From contig JAJYEK010000056.1 of the NCBI GenBank assembly GCA_021785795.1, positions 1 through 20,847 of the forward strand: 20,847 nucleotides of DNA. The letters run 5' to 3'. Numbering within the stretch: position 1 is the stretch's first letter; every line of letters begins with the position of its first letter. Shown here piece by piece: positions 1 to 6,810 of this stretch. The position numbers and the translations under genes were made by a program. The notes below the pieces were generated by a model, which did not search any database, was not told the origin of the DNA, and saw nothing but the letters and a program-made list of their open reading frames with translations. The DNA is from Pseudomonadota bacterium. Its GTDB lineage: Bacteria; Pseudomonadota; Gammaproteobacteria; Acidiferrobacterales; UBA6901.

Positions 1-524
1 TCGGTCGGTTCGGACCCAGACCTGGGGGCGTGTTCGAGTAGGTATAGCGCAAGGCGATACGTCGCATTTTGCAGGGTCAGTCCGTCAATCTGGTTGACGA
101 GCATATGCAGCCGGCGGCTCATGGCAGCGAGCATGCCCAGGCTGATTTCGGACGACTCGGACAGGACCTTGAGGAACTGTTTCTGTTCGAACGCGTACAG
201 CCGCGATTCAGCCATTGCCTGGGCGTTTACCGGGTAGCGTCCCGGAACGCCCATGAACATCACCGCCTCGGCAAAGGTCTGTCCGGGCCCGATGATCTCG
301 ATGATCTTCTCGTGTCCTTCCGGGGACAGCCGAAACAGTTTGATTTGCCCCGATCGCACAAAGAAGAAACGGTCGGCCGCCTGTCCATGCGTGAACAGCG
401 TATCCCCCGGCGCCAGCGTCACTTCATGCATGATGTGCCCCAGGATCGCCAGCTGGGAGTCATCAGCTTGGGCAAACAGGGCCGCGCGCCGCAGTTCGCC
501 GGCTTGTTTAACCGTGTCTGTCAT
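1..524 (-). CDS. dnr: DNR-like Crp/Fnr family transcription regulator, truncated by window edge
   Basis: The minus strand read from ATG at 524 gives 174 residues running off the left edge, so the C-terminal helix-turn-helix is not visible. What is seen is a cyclic-nucleotide-binding-type beta-roll (about residues 20-115) with GDTLFTHGQAADRFFFVRSG and then IKLFRLSPEGHEKIIEI and QTFAEAVMFM, followed by a long dimerisation helix (SRRLHMLVNQIDGLTLQNAT, about 136-155). This order and wording closely resemble Pseudomonas DNR, a heme-dependent NO sensor that activates denitrification genes. There are no N-terminal cysteines, so it is not an iron-sulfur FNR. It is divergent from the 620 operon, with an FNR/DNR-type palindrome at 556-569 between them. 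A TATAGC hexamer lies at 533-528 on its strand but is too close to the ATG to be an easy promoter. Family assignment is secure; the NO-sensing role is inferred from similarity. Confidence 0.85.
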   Translation of the reverse strand, partial: MTDTVKQAGELRRAALFAQADDSQLAILGHIMHEVTLAPGDTLFTHGQAADRFFFVRSGQIKLFRLSPEGHEKIIEIIGPGQTFAEAVMFMGVPGRYPVNAQAMAESRLYAFEQKQFLKVLSESSEISLGMLAAMSRRLHMLVNQIDGLTLQNATYRLALYLLEHAPRSGSEPT

Positions 525-555
525 TCGGCTATACTGCCCATCGTTGCTTCCGGTC

Positions 556-569
556 TTGATCGAGGTCAA
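556..569. promoter_or_regulatory. FNR/DNR-type box between the regulator gene and the membrane-lipoyl operon
   Basis: The sequence TTGATCGAGGTCAA fits the TTGAT-N4-ATCAA consensus with one mismatch. Its centre is about 57 bases before the ATG at 620 and about 38 before the regulator ATG at 524, so it could control both directions, including autoregulation. DNR and FNR/ANR sites cannot be told apart by sequence. Confidence 0.7.
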
Positions 570-619
570 ATGGATTTTGGCCGTCTCGCGCCATTCTAAG
601 CAAAAATCGGGGTTTCGGC

Positions 620-1015
620 ATGCATAAACGAAACCGTCTTTTCGTCACGCTCAGCCTGGTCTACGCGTTGATCGGCGGGTTGGTGGGAATCGCGTGGCTC
701 TACGATCCAGGCCTGATTCCGGGGGATGTCGCGAGCCTGCACGGTCACATCATGCTGCTCGGCTTTATCGGCATGATGATCTATGGCATAGGCCTGCATG
801 TCCTGCCGCGATTCTCCGGCAATCCACTTTTTTCCGAGCGCCTGGCGAACTGGCAGCTGTATGTCTCCAATGCCGGACTGTGGCTGATGTCAGCAGGATG
901 GGTGATGACGTTCAACCATCTTGTATTAATCGGTGGTGTGGTCAGCTGGGCCGGTATCGGCATGTTTGCGCTCAACATCATGCTTACCGTGAAGGCACAC
1001 GGACCGGCGGGCTGA
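620..1015 (+). CDS. Small four-helix membrane protein, heme-copper oxidase subunit I/NnrS-like unit
   Basis: This is a 131-residue integral membrane protein with four predicted helices (about 8-28, 41-63, 80-98, 103-124). Helix 2 and the following loop carry HGHIMLLGFIGMMIYGIGLH then VLPRFSGNPL, with H41, H43 and H60 as possible heme or metal ligands. The same signature occurs in the membrane half of the gene at 1500 and, more weakly, in the 12-helix proteins at 13357-14697 and 15260-16510. Related short proteins are usually annotated as cytochrome oxidase subunit I-like. At a quarter to a third of the length of an oxidase subunit I it cannot be a complete oxidase alone. It is first in an operon downstream of the palindrome at 556-569; its TGA lies three bases before the next ATG. 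A role in NO handling or quinol/heme chemistry is inference. Confidence 0.75.
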   Translation: MHKRNRLFVTLSLVYALIGGLVGIAWLYDPGLIPGDVASLHGHIMLLGFIGMMIYGIGLHVLPRFSGNPLFSERLANWQLYVSNAGLWLMSAGWVMTFNHLVLIGGVVSWAGIGMFALNIMLTVKAHGPAG

Positions 1016-1018
1016 GTC

Positions 1019-1465
1019 ATGTCTGAATACCGGGGCTGCGAATTGCCGGAAGAACTGTATTATGACCTGGACTATGTGTGGGTACGTCCGGAGGCCGATG
1101 GCGTCTATACGCTCGGCATCACCGATGCCGCCCAGACCATGGCGGGTCGGGTGCAGTACATATTTTTCAAGAAGCCCGGAACGCATCGCGACAGCGGCAA
1201 ACCGGTGGCACGCCTCGAATCCGGGAAATGGGCCGGAGGCATACCGGCTCCGTTCGACGGGGAGATTCTGCGCATCAACGACCAGGTGGCAGCCCGGCCC
1301 GGCCTGGTCAATGTTTCCCCCTATGGCGAAGCCTGGCTCGTGGTCATGCGTCCGGATGACCCTTCCGCGGCGACGGCGCGTCTGCACACAGGTGCGGCGG
1401 CCATAGAGGCATTGCGCAAATGGATAGACCGCTACGACGTCCAGTGCATGCGCTGCCAGGATTGA
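1019..1465 (+). CDS. GcvH-like lipoyl carrier protein with C-terminal CxxC
   Basis: The 148 residues align with the glycine cleavage H protein fold: YVWVRPEADGVYTLGITDAA, then LESGKWAGGIPAPFDGEI and NVSPYGEAWLVVMRPDD. K70 sits where H proteins carry lipoate (their ESVK site). No other glycine cleavage genes are in the window, and the flanks are two membrane proteins of one family. It is therefore more likely a dedicated lipoate-binding protein, as the LbpA proteins of the sHdr sulfur-oxidation system are, than the housekeeping H protein. The C-terminus ends in CMRCQD (C143, C146), a dithiol not expected in a standard H protein. The ATG follows the previous stop by three bases without a strong ribosome site, suggesting translational coupling. 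Fold is secure; lipoylation and role are inferred. Confidence 0.8.
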   Translation: MSEYRGCELPEELYYDLDYVWVRPEADGVYTLGITDAAQTMAGRVQYIFFKKPGTHRDSGKPVARLESGKWAGGIPAPFDGEILRINDQVAARPGLVNVSPYGEAWLVVMRPDDPSAATARLHTGAAAIEALRKWIDRYDVQCMRCQD

Positions 1466-1499
1466 TGCTGGCTGCAGGCACGCTGTCCCGGGGGCATGC

Positions 1500-2204
1500 A
1501 TGAAGGTGCAACTGTTGGTATCGGATTGGTGCGCCTCCTGCCACCAGGCCGAAAAGGTCTGGCGTGAGGTGTCGGAAGAGCGGGAGTTCGAGTTCGATGT
1601 CGTGGACATGGGTCAGTCCGAAGGCAGGGAACTGGTCAATCGGCTACGTTTGAAGACGATTCCGGCGCTGGTGGTCGACGGGAAGCTGACCGCGATCGGC
1701 GTGCAGACCCGGCAGCAGGCGCTCGCCATCGTCGCCGCGGCGCCCCCCAAGGCTGCGGCGCGGGTGCACCACGTGGGGCTCAGCATGGAGTCCAGTGGTC
1801 GGGTTGCGGTCCACTCCTCGCTGGCCTATCTGGTTGCGGCCGGAGGATTTCTAGCGGTCAAGGGGTCTTTTTTCCTGCAGGGGTTCGCGCGCGTGGCGCC
1901 TTTGCATCTGTTTACGCTCGGTTTCATGACCTTCATGGTGTATGCGCTTGGCGAACACATGCTGCCGCGGTTTACCGGCAACCCGATCCGTGGCGGGTGG
2001 CCGGCGTGGATGCAGCTTGGCTTGGCCCACGCCGGGCTCTTGACGCTGGTCGCCGGCTTTTTCTCGGGCTGGCGCTGGCTTGCGCTCGGTGGCGCGTGCC
2101 TCGCTTGGCTGGCGTTGCTCCTGTTCATGTTGAGGCTGTGGCCGGTACTGTGGCCACGACCGGTCGGCACCGTGTCGGCGGCAGATGGCGCCGCGCGCGC
2201 TTAG
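1500..2204 (+). CDS. Thioredoxin-like domain fused to four-helix NnrS/oxidase-like membrane unit
   Basis: The protein has 234 residues. Residues 1-80 are a thioredoxin/glutaredoxin-type fold with an early beta strand (KVQLLVSDW), redox pair C11-A-S-C14 and a cis-proline segment (LKTIPALVVDGKL, P55). After a linker, about residues 103-215 hold four hydrophobic helices containing APLHLFTLGFMTFMVYALGE, HMLPRFTGNPI (H136, H153), clearly related to the product of the gene at 620. CASCH also fits the heme c pattern, but there is no signal peptide and the context is thioredoxin-like, so heme attachment is unlikely. The ATG at 1500 follows a G-rich stretch and lies 34 bases after the lipoyl gene stop, in the same operon. 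A plausible but unproven job is to exchange electrons between the lipoyl or CMRC thiols of its neighbour and the membrane unit. Confidence 0.75.
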   Translation: MKVQLLVSDWCASCHQAEKVWREVSEEREFEFDVVDMGQSEGRELVNRLRLKTIPALVVDGKLTAIGVQTRQQALAIVAAAPPKAAARVHHVGLSMESSGRVAVHSSLAYLVAAGGFLAVKGSFFLQGFARVAPLHLFTLGFMTFMVYALGEHMLPRFTGNPIRGGWPAWMQLGLAHAGLLTLVAGFFSGWRWLALGGACLAWLALLLFMLRLWPVLWPRPVGTVSAADGAARA

Positions 2205-2274
2205 GCCGGCATGGCTATCAACAGGAATCCGATGCCGCGCGGATCCGAAATTCGACGCAGCACCGGACTGCCCC

Positions 2275-2308
2275 CCTGCTGGCGGGTCCCTGGCCCGGTG
2301 CCAGCAGG
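2275..2308. repeat. Perfect inverted repeat in the spacer before moeA
   Basis: CCTGCTGGC (2275-2283) pairs with GCCAGCAGG (2300-2308) around a 16-base loop that itself contains GGG and CCC able to pair. No T-run follows, so it is not a classical terminator. It lies in the 236-base spacer between the membrane-lipoyl operon and moeA and could limit read-through or act as an RNA leader element. Confidence 0.4.
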
Positions 2309-2440
2309 CAGCGCATGCAGCCCGAAAGGCCCCCGCTGGCGTTACGCCATCGGGCCCGACTATGCGCGCGGCTTGCGGCAGCCGGTGGCGTATGTTCAGC
2401 TCAGGACTTGATCCATCATGGCGTCCCGAATAGCGTGACC

Positions 2441-3649
2441 ATGCTGTCCTTGGATGAGGCGCGCGCCGCAATTCTCAGCCGCATCCGGCCCTGCGCCGGG
2501 GCAGAAGCAGTGCCGCTGCGGCGGGCGCTGGGGCGCTTCGTCGCAACGGAACTCTGTGCGCGAGTGGACAACCCGGCATTCACTAATTCGGCCATGGACG
2601 GCTATGCCCTGGCCCTGGCCGATCTCTTGGCCGCCGGCTTCAGCTTGCCGCTCCAGGGCGAGTCGCGCTGCGGCGATCCTCCGGGAGTACTTATGCCGGG
2701 CACGACGATGCGCATTTTTACCGGGGCGCCACTGCCGCAGGGCGCAGACGCCGTGGTCATGCAGGAAGATGTCCGGCTTGAGAAAGAGGTGGTGAAATTT
2801 CCGGGTGACGTGCAGCCGGGAAGGAATCTGAGGCGGCACGCGGAGGATTTCCGTGCTGGCGACCGGCTTTACGCGCCCGGCCGCCGGCTGGCTGCGTACG
2901 ATTTGGCGCTTTTGTCTTCGGCTGGATTCGACCAGATTCCGGTCTACCCCAGGGCGCGGGCCCTGGTGGTGGCGACGGGCGATGAGCTGGTCGCGCCCGG
3001 AACGCCGCTCAAGCCCGGACAGATATACGAATCAAACCGGCTGGCTACGCTCGTGCAGCTTGAGACCCTCGGCGTCGAGGCGGTCGACGGGGGCACCGTG
3101 CCGGATGATCCCGAGGCGCTGCGCGCGTTGCTGAGGACCTGCGCCGGGTATGATTTTGTCGTCACCAGTGGAGGTGCGTCGGTCGGTGATCATGATCTTG
3201 TGCGGCAGGTTTTTTCGGAGATCGGCGAAATCGATTTCTGGAGGGCGCGGATCAAGCCGGGTAAGCCGCTCGCGTTTGGTCGCCTGGGCGCGCGCGGCCA
3301 TTTCTTTGCGCTTCCCGGCAACCCGGTGTCGAGCCTGGTCACGTTCAAGCTCTTCGTCGAGCCCGCGGTGCTGGCGTGGAATCACGCAGCGCCCGGGGCC
3401 ATGCCGGCGTTCAGGGCGGTGGCCGGTAACGGACTCAGACGTGAGCCCGGGCGCACGGAGTTCGTGCGCGCCCGCCTGCACCTCGACCACGAGGGGCGCC
3501 TGATCGCCACCGCGCTGCCAGGACAGGGCTCGCATCAGATTGGCGCCTTGCGCGATACCAACGGGCTTATCAGGATTGCGGAAGAGAGCACCGGCTTTGA
3601 TCAGGGCGACACGGTGATGGTGATTCCGCTTGGCTTGGACCGCCTCTGA
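2441..3649 (+). CDS. moeA: Molybdopterin molybdenumtransferase MoeA
   Basis: This 402-residue protein inserts molybdate into adenylylated molybdopterin in molybdenum cofactor synthesis. Hallmarks in order are NSAMDGYA (49-56), PLPQGADAVVMQED (97-110), PGRNLRRHAED (126-136), VVATGDELVAPG (176-187), GQIYESN (193-199), TSGGASVGDHD (242-252), KPGKPLAFG (272-280), LPGNPVSS (291-298) and QGSHQIGALRDTNGL near the C-terminus. The usual RxxGED is RRHAED here, a small deviation. Length matches the family (about 400-410). No clear ribosome site is visible; ATG 2441 is chosen because the protein then begins like other MoeA proteins (MLSLDEA), with GTG 2435 as the alternative. Upstream in-frame codons back to 1997 overlap the previous gene and look non-coding. 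The product would supply cofactor for molybdoenzymes such as nitrate reductase. Confidence 0.93.
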   Translation: MLSLDEARAAILSRIRPCAGAEAVPLRRALGRFVATELCARVDNPAFTNSAMDGYALALADLLAAGFSLPLQGESRCGDPPGVLMPGTTMRIFTGAPLPQGADAVVMQEDVRLEKEVVKFPGDVQPGRNLRRHAEDFRAGDRLYAPGRRLAAYDLALLSSAGFDQIPVYPRARALVVATGDELVAPGTPLKPGQIYESNRLATLVQLETLGVEAVDGGTVPDDPEALRALLRTCAGYDFVVTSGGASVGDHDLVRQVFSEIGEIDFWRARIKPGKPLAFGRLGARGHFFALPGNPVSSLVTFKLFVEPAVLAWNHAAPGAMPAFRAVAGNGLRREPGRTEFVRARLHLDHEGRLIATALPGQGSHQIGALRDTNGLIRIAEESTGFDQGDTVMVIPLGLDRL

Positions 3650-4382
3650 TCACCGTTCCGTCTATCACGTAGGCACCTGCGGCTGGCATTACCCGCATTG
3701 GCGCGGTCCGTTCTATCCGCCCGAGCTGGCGCCCGAGGAGTGGCTAAGGTTCTATGCGCGCCATTTCAGCACGGTCGAGGTGAACAACAGCTTCTACCGT
3801 CTTCCGGACCTGCAGACCGTGCATGCCTGGACCGCAGACGCGCCGCCTGCGTTCTGCTTCGCCATCAAGGCCAGCCGCTACATCACACACATGAAGAAGC
3901 TTGCGGACCCGGGGCGCAGCCTGGAGCGGTTTGTGCGGGTAGTCGATGCTTTTGGTGCCAGACGCGGACCGGTGCTGTTTCAGTTGCCACCCCACTGGCA
4001 TCGCGATCCCCGGCGCCTGGCCCTGTTTTTGCGGGCCCTGCCCCGCAGACTGCGCTGCGCTTTCGAGCTCCGCGATCCATCCTGGCACGATCCCGAAATC
4101 TATGACCTGCTGCACCGTCATCGCGCAGCCTTTTGCATCTGGGAGCTTGCCGGGTTCCGTGCGCCGATTCAGCTCACCACGGATTATGCCTATGTGCGAT
4201 TGCACGGGCCGGGTGCCGCCTATGGAGGCTGTTACAGCAGATGTAGACTTACCGAATGGGCGGAGAGAATCCGGTCCTGGTCGGGAATCTCCGATGTCTA
4301 TGTTTATTTCGATAATGACGAATCCGCCTATGCCGTGCGCAATGCCCTTGAGCTCAAGGCCATTCTTGATGCGGATCGTTGA
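3630..4382 (+). CDS. DUF72 family protein (TIM-barrel-like, function unknown)
   Basis: The 250-residue product has DUF72 features: an opening YHVGTCGWHYPHWRGPFYP, a STVEVNNSFYRLPD segment with the family's VEVNxTFY-like motif, FAIKASRYITHMKKL, GPVLFQLPPHW, CAFELRDPSW, DYAYVRLHGP and a closing DVYVYFDNDESAYAVRNALEL. These proteins have a TIM-barrel related fold and are sometimes annotated YecE-like; the biochemical role is not established. The start is TTG 3630, inside the last 20 bases of moeA; no ATG or GTG in this frame is better placed, so translation is probably coupled to moeA. Confidence 0.85.
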   Translation: MAWTASDHRSVYHVGTCGWHYPHWRGPFYPPELAPEEWLRFYARHFSTVEVNNSFYRLPDLQTVHAWTADAPPAFCFAIKASRYITHMKKLADPGRSLERFVRVVDAFGARRGPVLFQLPPHWHRDPRRLALFLRALPRRLRCAFELRDPSWHDPEIYDLLHRHRAAFCIWELAGFRAPIQLTTDYAYVRLHGPGAAYGGCYSRCRLTEWAERIRSWSGISDVYVYFDNDESAYAVRNALELKAILDADR

Positions 4383-4450
4383 CCACAACGCAGTGGGGAA
4401 TGCGGTTCGGGCTTTCGTGGTAACGCGAAGATCCGTTCCGAGGCGTGTCG

Positions 4451-4470
4451 GGGCGCTACGCAAGGCGCCC
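4451..4470. repeat. Short hairpin after the DUF72 gene
   Basis: GGGCGC (4451-4456) can pair with GCGCCC (4465-4470) across an eight-base loop. It immediately precedes a longer hairpin at 4486-4517. Confidence 0.3.
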
Positions 4471-4485
4471 GGCGTCGAACAGTAC

Positions 4486-4517
4486 GCCAGGGCGCTCGCC
4501 ATGCGTAGCGCCCTGGC
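4486..4517 (+). terminator. Strong hairpin, probable terminator of moeA-DUF72
   Basis: An 11-bp perfect stem, GCCAGGGCGCT (4486-4496) and AGCGCCCTGGC (4507-4517), encloses a ten-base loop. Only a weak T-rich tail follows (TCTTGGATTTA). It lies about 100 bases after the DUF72 stop and 65 before the next ATG, consistent with an operon boundary. Confidence 0.55.
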
Positions 4518-4581
4518 TCTTGGATTTATCATCGCCGCCCCCATGTAAAGTGCAAAGACACGGACACCTGGAGGAGTTCCC

Positions 4582-4974
4582 ATGCCCGCGCTGAGCCAGT
4601 CAGAGATCCAGAATTTCAAGAAGCAGCTTCAGGGCCGGGAATTGAATCTGCGCAAGGCAATTCACAGCTCTTTGATTCATTCCGATGACAAGACGTACGC
4701 TGAGGTTGCAGGCCGCGTGCTCGACATCGGCGAACAATCGGTAGCGGACCTGCTGGCTGATTTCCACATAATCGCGCTGGAGAAGGAGGCGGTCGAGCTC
4801 GCCGACGTGGAAGCCGCGCTCGCCCGCATCAGTGCCGGAACCTACGCACAATGCGCGGATTGCGGAGCGGACATCTCGGTGGAGCGGCTACGGGTCTATC
4901 CGACAGCCAAACGTTGTACCGAGTGCCAGATGCGGCACGAGCGCATGGCCAAGGACATGACGCCCAGCCTGTAG
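4582..4974 (+). CDS. DksA/TraR family zinc-finger protein
   Basis: The 130-residue product has an N-terminal coiled-coil region (about 5-80) and a C-terminal C4 zinc finger: C91-x2-C94 and C112-x2-C115, in AQCADCGADISVERL and AKRCTECQ. This is the DksA/TraR architecture: the coiled coil enters the RNA polymerase secondary channel and modulates transcription, often with ppGpp. It is shorter than E. coli DksA (151 residues), and the acidic residues at the coiled-coil tip do not match the classic DxxDxA motif clearly, so it is probably a DksA-like paralogue rather than the main DksA. The ATG has an excellent ribosome site (GGAGGAG, about six bases upstream). It is flanked by a probable terminator and a 234-base spacer, so it looks monocistronic. 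Confidence 0.85.
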   Translation: MPALSQSEIQNFKKQLQGRELNLRKAIHSSLIHSDDKTYAEVAGRVLDIGEQSVADLLADFHIIALEKEAVELADVEAALARISAGTYAQCADCGADISVERLRVYPTAKRCTECQMRHERMAKDMTPSL

Positions 4975-5208
4975 CCGCAGCGGGCGCCTCTTAACTTACG
5001 AAGCGTCCGGGGTAGCGTATCGCTTTGCGGCAGCTGCGGCCGTGCGCCCGGCGATGCTGGGTGCGGAGTGCCCACAAGCCGGCCGGCGCGCCTATATTCC
5101 GCCATACGGCGAATCTGGCCGCCTTCCGTATCGTCAAATGGATCGGGCAGGTCTATGATGCGCCTCGGTGCGCGGGATTCGCGCGCGCCCTGACAGCGAA
5201 TCAATTCC

Positions 5209-5940
5209 ATGCCCGTTTCTCGCTTCTACTGTCCCCTGCCTCTCGCGGTCGGCATGACCGTCGAATTGCCGCCCCGGGCGGCGCATCACGCGGCGCACGT
5301 ACTGCGATTGCGTGTAGGCGATGAAATCACGATTTTTGGCGGCGTGGGCGGTGAATATTCCGCTGCAATCGTCGGCATGGTTCGCGAGCACGTCACGGTC
5401 GAAATCGGTGACCACATCGCAGTCGAGCGTGAGTCACCGCTTGATATCACCCTGGTCCAAGCAGTTTCATCGGGAGATCGCATGGACCTTACGATCCGCA
5501 AGGCGGTGGAGCTGGGCGTAGCGCGTATCGTGCCTGTGATCGCGGCGCGCAGTGTCGTGCAGCTAAGCGGCGATCGTGCTGAAAAGCGCGTCCGGCACTG
5601 GGAGGATGTGGTCATCGCAGCCTGTGAGCAATGCGGCCGCAATCGCCTGCCGCCGGTGGACGCGGTGCTTCCCCTGGCTGCATGGATCCGCGACGCGCCG
5701 CGCGCGGCTGCGCGCTGGATGCTCAGCCCGCGCGCGGCCGGTACGGCGCGGGTGCTGGGGCGTCCGGAAGGCGCCGTGCAGCTGCTGGTTGGTCCAGAGG
5801 GCGGTCTCGCTGATGAAGAAGAACGCGCCGCCGCGGAGGCGGGCTTTATCGGGATCAGGCTCGGCCCGAGGATTCTGCGGACCGAGACCGCGGCGCCAGC
5901 GGCATTGGCGGCGTTCGCGGCGCTGTGGGGGGATTTCTGA
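5209..5940 (+). CDS. rsmE: 16S rRNA (uracil-1498-N3) methyltransferase RsmE
   Basis: The 243-residue product matches RsmE, a SPOUT-class enzyme that methylates U1498 of 16S rRNA using S-adenosylmethionine. The N-terminal PUA-like RNA-binding part (about 1-70) contains HHAAHVLRLRVGDEI. The C-terminal SPOUT part shows QAVSSGDRMDLTIRKAVELG (84-103), the knot motif LLVGPEGGL (192-200) and LGPRILRTETAAPAAL (218-233). Length agrees with the family (about 243). The family's usual lysine in SKGDRM is replaced by SSGDRM, a mild variation. No strong ribosome site is seen before ATG 5209; the start is set by homology to the family's typical RFY opening. Confidence 0.93.
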   Translation: MPVSRFYCPLPLAVGMTVELPPRAAHHAAHVLRLRVGDEITIFGGVGGEYSAAIVGMVREHVTVEIGDHIAVERESPLDITLVQAVSSGDRMDLTIRKAVELGVARIVPVIAARSVVQLSGDRAEKRVRHWEDVVIAACEQCGRNRLPPVDAVLPLAAWIRDAPRAAARWMLSPRAAGTARVLGRPEGAVQLLVGPEGGLADEEERAAAEAGFIGIRLGPRILRTETAAPAALAAFAALWGDF

Positions 5941-6314
5941 ATATGCTGCTTGGGGTCGGGGTCGCGGACCATGAAGCGTTGCATGCAATCACCGTTCGTG
6001 GCAGATTGCGCTGCGAATTCCGGCTGGGCCCACAACCGCTGCGGCGCGCCGATGGACAGACAGGACCGAACAGGTAGCGGAGCGAGTTGTTCCCGAGCCA
6101 CCGGAGGGATCCGTGTGCGACCGTGAGATTGATCTGGATTCGGTTCCACGTCAGGCGCCGCCGGTGCTGACACTACCCGCAGCGTTTCTCCGGAGCTTGG
6201 CCAAGGCCGGCGGATTTCCGAATCCCTGGCATTTGTCGCGGCCATCGGCATGGTAAGCGGTTTTCTGGTAGTCGAGAGGTTCCCGGCTGGCATCTCGGTG
6301 GCGCAGGCAGAATA
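5941..6314. other. Gene-free stretch after rsmE
   Basis: No convincing gene is seen. A GTG at 6114 has a GGAGGG eight bases upstream but opens only 47 codons without family features. In another frame a hydrophobic segment (ESLAFVAAIGMVSGFLVVE) ends in a TAA at 6313-6315 that overlaps the ATG of the doubtful reading frame at 6315. This may be remnant coding sequence. A degenerate palindrome half (TTGATCTGGAT) at 6129-6139 lacks its partner. Confidence 0.4.
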
Positions 6315-6755
6315 ATGGCTGTCACCGGCTTTGTGATCGACGTCTCGGCCACGGTGATTGGAAGCTTGGTTCTGGCCGGATTCCTGAATCTGGCGTGGTT
6401 GGCGATGGGTTCGCGCAAAGGGCATGGAAACGCATATCGCTGCAATGCATGTCTGTCCGCGATATTTCCCGCCTTGGCGCTCACAGGCTTCATCTCCTAT
6501 CTAAATCTGGTTGAGATTCTCCGGGGCCTGAATCTCGTTGTTGCAGCAAGAGTCGAAGTTCATGGGCTTCCGGCACGGTCGGCTTGGGTCGTCTTCGGCC
6601 TTATCGCCTTACCCTGGCGATGCAATCTTTCAGTGCCGGGTACGCCGTGCGGACGACGTGCACCTGCTCGGCGATGGCGGGGCGTAGACGTGGGCCGATG
6701 GGGCGGTCCGAAGGCTGACCGGATGACGATCGGACCACGGCACAGCAGAATCTGA
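6315..6755 (+). CDS. Doubtful hypothetical membrane protein
   Basis: The open frame of 146 codons begins with about 100 residues holding two or three hydrophobic segments (for example TVIGSLVLAGFLNLAWLAMG and AIFPALALTGFISYLNL), then turns into an arginine- and glycine-rich tail typical of non-coding high-GC sequence. There is no clear ribosome binding site. Its ATG overlaps the TAA of a hydrophobic upstream frame. It could be a frame-damaged small membrane protein or chance. I do not recognise a family. Confidence 0.2.
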   Translation: MAVTGFVIDVSATVIGSLVLAGFLNLAWLAMGSRKGHGNAYRCNACLSAIFPALALTGFISYLNLVEILRGLNLVVAARVEVHGLPARSAWVVFGLIALPWRCNLSVPGTPCGRRAPARRWRGVDVGRWGGPKADRMTIGPRHSRI

Positions 6756-6810
6756 CAGCCGGTGGCCGCGGAGCCGCCGTATCGGGTTTTAAAGTGTGAG
6801 GATCCAGACG

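Noticed and set aside
1500..1545. CASCH as a c-type heme site in the thioredoxin-four-helix fusion
   Set aside because: There is no signal peptide, and the segment fits a thioredoxin fold with CxxC and a cis-proline; the following histidine is likely incidental.
6129..6142. TTGATCTGGATTCG as a sixth FNR/DNR box
   Set aside because: The second half-site is broken (ATTCG instead of ATCAA) and no credible gene follows within promoter distance.
5286..6425. Long minus-strand open frame opposite rsmE
   Set aside because: Its translation is proline/serine/arginine-rich without motifs and it overlaps a certain rsmE gene on the other strand; it is a GC-rich antisense frame.
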